Positions 60,540 through 64,000 of a DNA stretch of 64,000 nt are shown here, in pieces. The translations under genes and the position numbers were made by a program. The notes under the pieces are model-generated. The model saw only the letters and a list, made by a program, of their open reading frames with translations, had not been told where the DNA came from and did no database searches. The stretch's first letter is position 1. Every line of letters begins with the position of its first letter. Origin of the DNA: Micromonospora violae (lineage in GTDB: Bacteria > Actinomycetota > Actinomycetes > Mycobacteriales > Micromonosporaceae). The stretch covers positions 4,030,001 to 4,094,000 of the forward strand of contig NZ_SHKK01000001.1 in assembly GCF_004217135.1 (NCBI RefSeq). Direction: 5' to 3'.

Positions 60540-63500
60540 TCACCGGATCTCCCAGGTGACCGTGAGCCGCCGCCCGGCAGCGACCTCGGCCGTGATCTCG
60601 GCAGCGACCTTCTCCCAGGTGGCCGCATCGGCGACCTCGCGACGCTGATGGGCGACCGCGATCAGCCGATCGCCACCGGCCACCGCGACCGGCCCAGCCC
60701 CACCGGTCCCCTCGATCTCAGCCCCACGGCCCGGCCCGCCACCGCCGCCATTCGCGGGCACCTCGACAGGGCCGGACTCGCGGGGCGGCTGCTGCCCCGG
60801 CACCGTGACGGTGGGGATGGTCCCCCCGCCGTTCGGCGTACCCCCGGGGTTGTTGACTGTGGGGTCCTGCGGCGGGTTGGTGGCGAGCAGCGCCGCCGAC
60901 GCGTCGACTGCCGTCTGGAGGGCGTCCACCAGGTCCTGCCCGTGCTGCTGGTGTCGGGCGACCTCCCGGAGCTGCCCGATGATCGCCTGCGCCTGCTCGT
61001 CGTGGGCGGCCCGGGCCGAGATCGCCTGGAGCAGGGACCACTGGTGGCCTCGGGCCATGGCGGCAAGGATCGTTCCCGCCTGGCTGAGCAGCTCCCCGAC
61101 GGCCTGGTCGTCGACGTCGCCCAGGTCGGCCCGAGCAACCGTTTCGACCAGCACCACGTCGTCGCGCTCGGCGGCCAACTCGGTCACGAGTCGAGCCGCT
61201 CGGCGTGCGGTGGCGAGCCGGCCCGTTGGGGCTGAGGTGTCCAGGCCCAGCACGTCGGCGTGGGCTTCCAGCGCTTCGACGAGGTCGCGCGCGGCTTTCG
61301 TGCGCGTGCTCGCCGCCGTGCGCAGCGTTCCGGCGAGTTCACCGAGGTTGGCCGGCGTCCGCCAGACGGGCAGCACGCCGCCGAAGATCGCCGAACCCCG
61401 GCGGACCGCGTCTCTCCAGGCCTGCTCGTCGGGCATCGGTGGGTGGCGCAGCTCCAGCTCGTCGCGCACGAGGGCGAGGTTGCCCACGTCGACCTTGCCG
61501 CCGTGCTGGTACCAGGCGAGCTGCTGCTCCAGCCCAAAGACGACGATGATCAGGTTTTGCAGCTCACGGTCGAAGCCGAACGCGGCGGGTTCGTCGATGA
61601 GCCGACGCAGCACGTGCACCGGGAAGTGGTCGGTGTAGCCCTCGTTGGCGGCGGCCTGGAGCAGGTGTTGACTCCACCGGCAGGTAGTCGTGTTGAGCAC
61701 GTAGCGGCCGTCGATCAGCTCACCGAGGCGCAGGTTGTTGCAGACGCGCCGGAGGATGCGCTGGTCGACCGGGTTGGGCACGCTGACGCCGCGAGCGGGG
61801 TCGACGGCGGCCAGCCGGGCGTACTCCAGGATCTTGGTCATCTCGCTGCGGGTGACGGGCTTCTCGTCGTCCGGCATTGCCGGCCGGCCCGGGTAGGACC
61901 AGGCAAGGAGTTCCCCGGTCAGGTTGTGGAACGCCTCGGCGAGGGTGCCGCCCCGGGGGTCGCCGACGTGCAGGCCTTCGGCGAGGGTGTGGAACACCCC
62001 GATGGCATCGTCCTGCACGTCGGAGCCGCGCGATGTGGCCGACCCGTACGCCTGCATCATGGCGCTGATCAGCGTGCCGCGCAGTTGGGTCTGGCGCTGC
62101 TGGAGGTAGACCCGGCCCTGCTGCCGGTCGGCGAGGGGCCAGTCGGCGGCCAGCGAGTTGAGCCGGTCGCCGGTGCCGTTGCCCAACAGGTAGTTGATCC
62201 TGGCGAGCTGGCCGACCTTGCCCATCAGCTCGTCGGTCAGGAAGTAGGGCAGCCAGAAGACCGTCCGGGAGCCCCGTTCCAGGCGCTCGATCCGGGCGCG
62301 GTCCGCGCTGCGCTCGTAACCCTGGGGGTCGAACGGATAGTCGATGATGATGCGCCACGCCTCGCCGGTGGCGATCAGCGCGGAGACCGGCATGGTGTCG
62401 GGGTCGCGGACGTTGCCGAACTTGACCTGGACGGTGTGCTTCCGGCCACGCCAGTCGCGGGCGTGCAGCAGCTCACCGAGCTGCCCCTCGGCGCCGGCGA
62501 TGCCCATCTCGGCGGTGACCAGCTCCCGGATGAGCTGCTGCCGGACGCCGGTGGTGGTGGCCTCGTCCTCGGGGACCAGGTCGAGCAGCTTGTCGTAGTC
62601 GACGGTGTGCAGCTTGAGGCTGACCACCGGGTCGGGGGTCTTGGTGAGGTGCAGCTCGCCGGCGCCGTCGGCGACCCGGTTGAGCCGGTTGAGCACGATC
62701 TGCCGCTCGTAGCCGGGGATCGGCGAGGTGATCGAGCCGAAGTTCAGCGCGTGCAGCTTGGCGGCGGTGAGGTTGTGCAGGGCCGGCACCTCGGGGACCA
62801 GCGCGCCGAGCAGCACCGTCTTGACCAGCTTGTCGTCGAGCTGGAACTGCTGGTGGCCGGCCGCCTGCTCCTCGGTGATGCCGTTGAGGTTGAGCAGGAT
62901 GGGGCGCAGCTTCTGGGTGTAGAGGGTGCGGGCGGCCTGGAAGAGCTGCTTGAGCTTGGGCCGGTCGGGCAGTTCGCCGTGCAGCACTAGGGGGTCGAAG
63001 AGGGCGGCCACCCCGATCAGGTCGTTGACCCGCAGGGTGTCCCGGCGGTCGACGAGCAGCTCGGTCATCACCTTCAACGCGGTGCGTTCCCGCTGCAACG
63101 CCTGGGAGAGGGCGACCAGGGTGGCGACCAGGGCGGGCGAGAACGGGTAGAGCTTGCGGAAGGCGGCGGCGTCGGAGCCGATGCCGGCGTCACCGTACTG
63201 GGCGCCGAGCAGCAGGGCGTCCCAGACCTCCCGGTTGCCCTTCACGGCGGCGAAGGCGTTGTCGATGACCGCCCGACCCTCGTCGGTGAGCGGCTTGAGC
63301 AGCCGCTTCTCGGTGATCTCGGGCAGGTTGGTGTCGGCGAGGACGATCTCGCCGAAGCGGCCCTGGACGCTGCGCATGACGTGCGCGAGGGCCTCACGCT
63401 CGGTGCCGCCGACCTGGGGGCCGAGGAAGTCCTCCAGGTTGCGCTGCCGGGCGACGAACGAGATCAGCGGCAGCGGCCGGGTGGCGTCGGCGGACTCGAT

Positions 63501-64000
63501 GAGCTTGTTGAGCTTCGCGCCCTCGGTGTTGACGAAGGTGTGATCGCTGATCTTGGTGGAGAGCCAGAGGATCAGCTCGTCAAGGAAGAGCACCAGCGCG
63601 TCGTACCCGAGAGCCTTGGCGTGCCGGGTGATCACGGCGAGGCCGGTGTCCAGGTCGAGGTACTCCCCGCTGCGGACCGCGCCCGTGAAGAACGTGCTGG
63701 TCAGCGCGCTGACCAGCCGGTCCCGCTGCTCGGTGCCGGGTACCGCCGCCGCAGCGGCGGCGTAGCTCTGCGGGGTCCAGCCGTCGGCCTGGGCGCGCAG
63801 CGCGGCGAGTGAGAGGCCACCACCGGCCGCCGGGGTGCCGCCACCGTCGCGCAGCGCCGCGAAGAAGGCGTCGTCGCCCATCCGCTCGCGCAGCCGCGCG
63901 GCGTCGTTCAGCAACGCGTCCGACCGGTGTACGGCGGGGACGGGCGCCTCGGGGTGCAGCCTGGTGATCTGGTTGAGGTACCCCTCCAGGACGGCCTGCT
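60540..64000 (-). CDS. pglY: PglY: large BREX ATPase (N-terminus cut by the window edge)
   Basis: At least 1152 residues are open to the right edge; the start lies outside. The visible part begins QAVLEGYLNQITRLHPEAP. The Walker B motif of the ATPase is YDALVLFLDELILWLSTKI. Long helical regions follow (TALKVMTELLVDRRDTLRVNDLIGVA and others). The Gly/Pro-rich linker (about 100 residues before the end) leads to a final small beta domain ending LTVTWEIR. S. coelicolor PglY is about 1290 residues, so roughly 140 N-terminal residues with Walker A are missing. It is the first visible gene of the BREX run. pglX and pglW are expected further right. Confidence 0.93.
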   Translation of the reverse strand, partial: QAVLEGYLNQITRLHPEAPVPAVHRSDALLNDAARLRERMGDDAFFAALRDGGGTPAAGGGLSLAALRAQADGWTPQSYAAAAAAVPGTEQRDRLVSALTSTFFTGAVRSGEYLDLDTGLAVITRHAKALGYDALVLFLDELILWLSTKISDHTFVNTEGAKLNKLIESADATRPLPLISFVARQRNLEDFLGPQVGGTEREALAHVMRSVQGRFGEIVLADTNLPEITEKRLLKPLTDEGRAVIDNAFAAVKGNREVWDALLLGAQYGDAGIGSDAAAFRKLYPFSPALVATLVALSQALQRERTALKVMTELLVDRRDTLRVNDLIGVAALFDPLVLHGELPDRPKLKQLFQAARTLYTQKLRPILLNLNGITEEQAAGHQQFQLDDKLVKTVLLGALVPEVPALHNLTAAKLHALNFGSITSPIPGYERQIVLNRLNRVADGAGELHLTKTPDPVVSLKLHTVDYDKLLDLVPEDEATTTGVRQQLIRELVTAEMGIAGAEGQLGELLHARDWRGRKHTVQVKFGNVRDPDTMPVSALIATGEAWRIIIDYPFDPQGYERSADRARIERLERGSRTVFWLPYFLTDELMGKVGQLARINYLLGNGTGDRLNSLAADWPLADRQQGRVYLQQRQTQLRGTLISAMMQAYGSATSRGSDVQDDAIGVFHTLAEGLHVGDPRGGTLAEAFHNLTGELLAWSYPGRPAMPDDEKPVTRSEMTKILEYARLAAVDPARGVSVPNPVDQRILRRVCNNLRLGELIDGRYVLNTTTCRWSQHLLQAAANEGYTDHFPVHVLRRLIDEPAAFGFDRELQNLIIVVFGLEQQLAWYQHGGKVDVGNLALVRDELELRHPPMPDEQAWRDAVRRGSAIFGGVLPVWRTPANLGELAGTLRTAASTRTKAARDLVEALEAHADVLGLDTSAPTGRLATARRAARLVTELAAERDDVVLVETVARADLGDVDDQAVGELLSQAGTILAAMARGHQWSLLQAISARAAHDEQAQAIIGQLREVARHQQHGQDLVDALQTAVDASAALLATNPPQDPTVNNPGGTPNGGGTIPTVTVPGQQPPRESGPVEVPANGGGGGPGRGAEIEGTGGAGPVAVAGGDRLIAVAHQRREVADAATWEKVAAEITAEVAAGRRLTVTWEIR

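Noticed and set aside
59126..60559. 477-residue plus-strand frame opposite pglZ
   Set aside because: Gly/Arg-rich shadow, no start signal, and pglZ motifs on the other strand are complete.
61260..62990. 576-residue plus-strand frame opposite pglY
   Set aside because: Shadow frame with Val/Gly/Asp-rich low-complexity content and no family features.

Overview
The window is very GC-rich, with strong GC bias at third codon positions, frequent GTG starts and 4-base start/stop overlaps. Together with a PucR-type regulator in front of fabD-fabH-acpP-fabF, a DUF3145 protein and a c-di-AMP riboswitch ahead of a cell-wall protein, this points to an actinomycete, most likely Micromonosporaceae (Micromonospora or a close relative). 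That placement is inference from gene content and style. I saw no rRNA, tRNA, CRISPR array, transposase or prophage gene.

Layout. 1-6257: end of a SRPBCC protein, a GH1 beta-glucosidase/MFS sugar-uptake pair, gltX, and a CopC-like membrane protein facing a secreted protein of unknown function. 6933-8818: a NarL-type two-component pair. 8892-13657: the type II fatty-acid synthase operon with its regulator and a candidate operator. 13706-19639: small conserved proteins, a GH3 lipoprotein, a beta-carbonic anhydrase with an apparent frameshift, and a hydrolase. 19748-24212: a HelD-like helicase, a cation-efflux (CDF) transporter and a riboswitch-controlled cell-wall protein. 24376-30751: a PfkB kinase/SurE pair, a STAS protein, two small envelope proteins, a BON-domain protein and a peroxiredoxin/DsbA pair. 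30763-37668: a large LuxR-type ATPase regulator, a short redox operon, and a MerR-type regulator fused to a DNA sliding-clamp-like domain. 37755-39041: serS. 39186-48673: a huge Tat-exported discoidin-domain protein under a LacI-type operator, a CcdA/TlpA pair, a NuoF-like dehydrogenase with a ferric-reductase-like membrane partner, and a secreted alpha-amylase. 48751-54299: an L,D-transpeptidase, an ABC exporter with its two-component system, and a hydrolase.

The right end (54341-64000, minus strand) is the most notable part. It holds a tightly packed operon reading pglY (cut by the window edge), pglZ, brxD and brxHI. This is the 3' half of a type 2 BREX / Pgl phage-defence system. Its partners pglX and pglW are predicted beyond the right edge and cannot be seen here.

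Regulatory structure is unusually legible. It includes a FasR-site candidate, a MerR-type 19-bp-spacer promoter, LacI-family palindromes, a c-di-AMP riboswitch, several perfect terminators between convergent genes, and two copies of one 73-74 bp palindromic repeat. Both repeat copies lie between convergent genes. A leftover CebR-type promoter followed by a truncated signal-peptide ORF looks like the remains of a lost secreted glycosidase gene.
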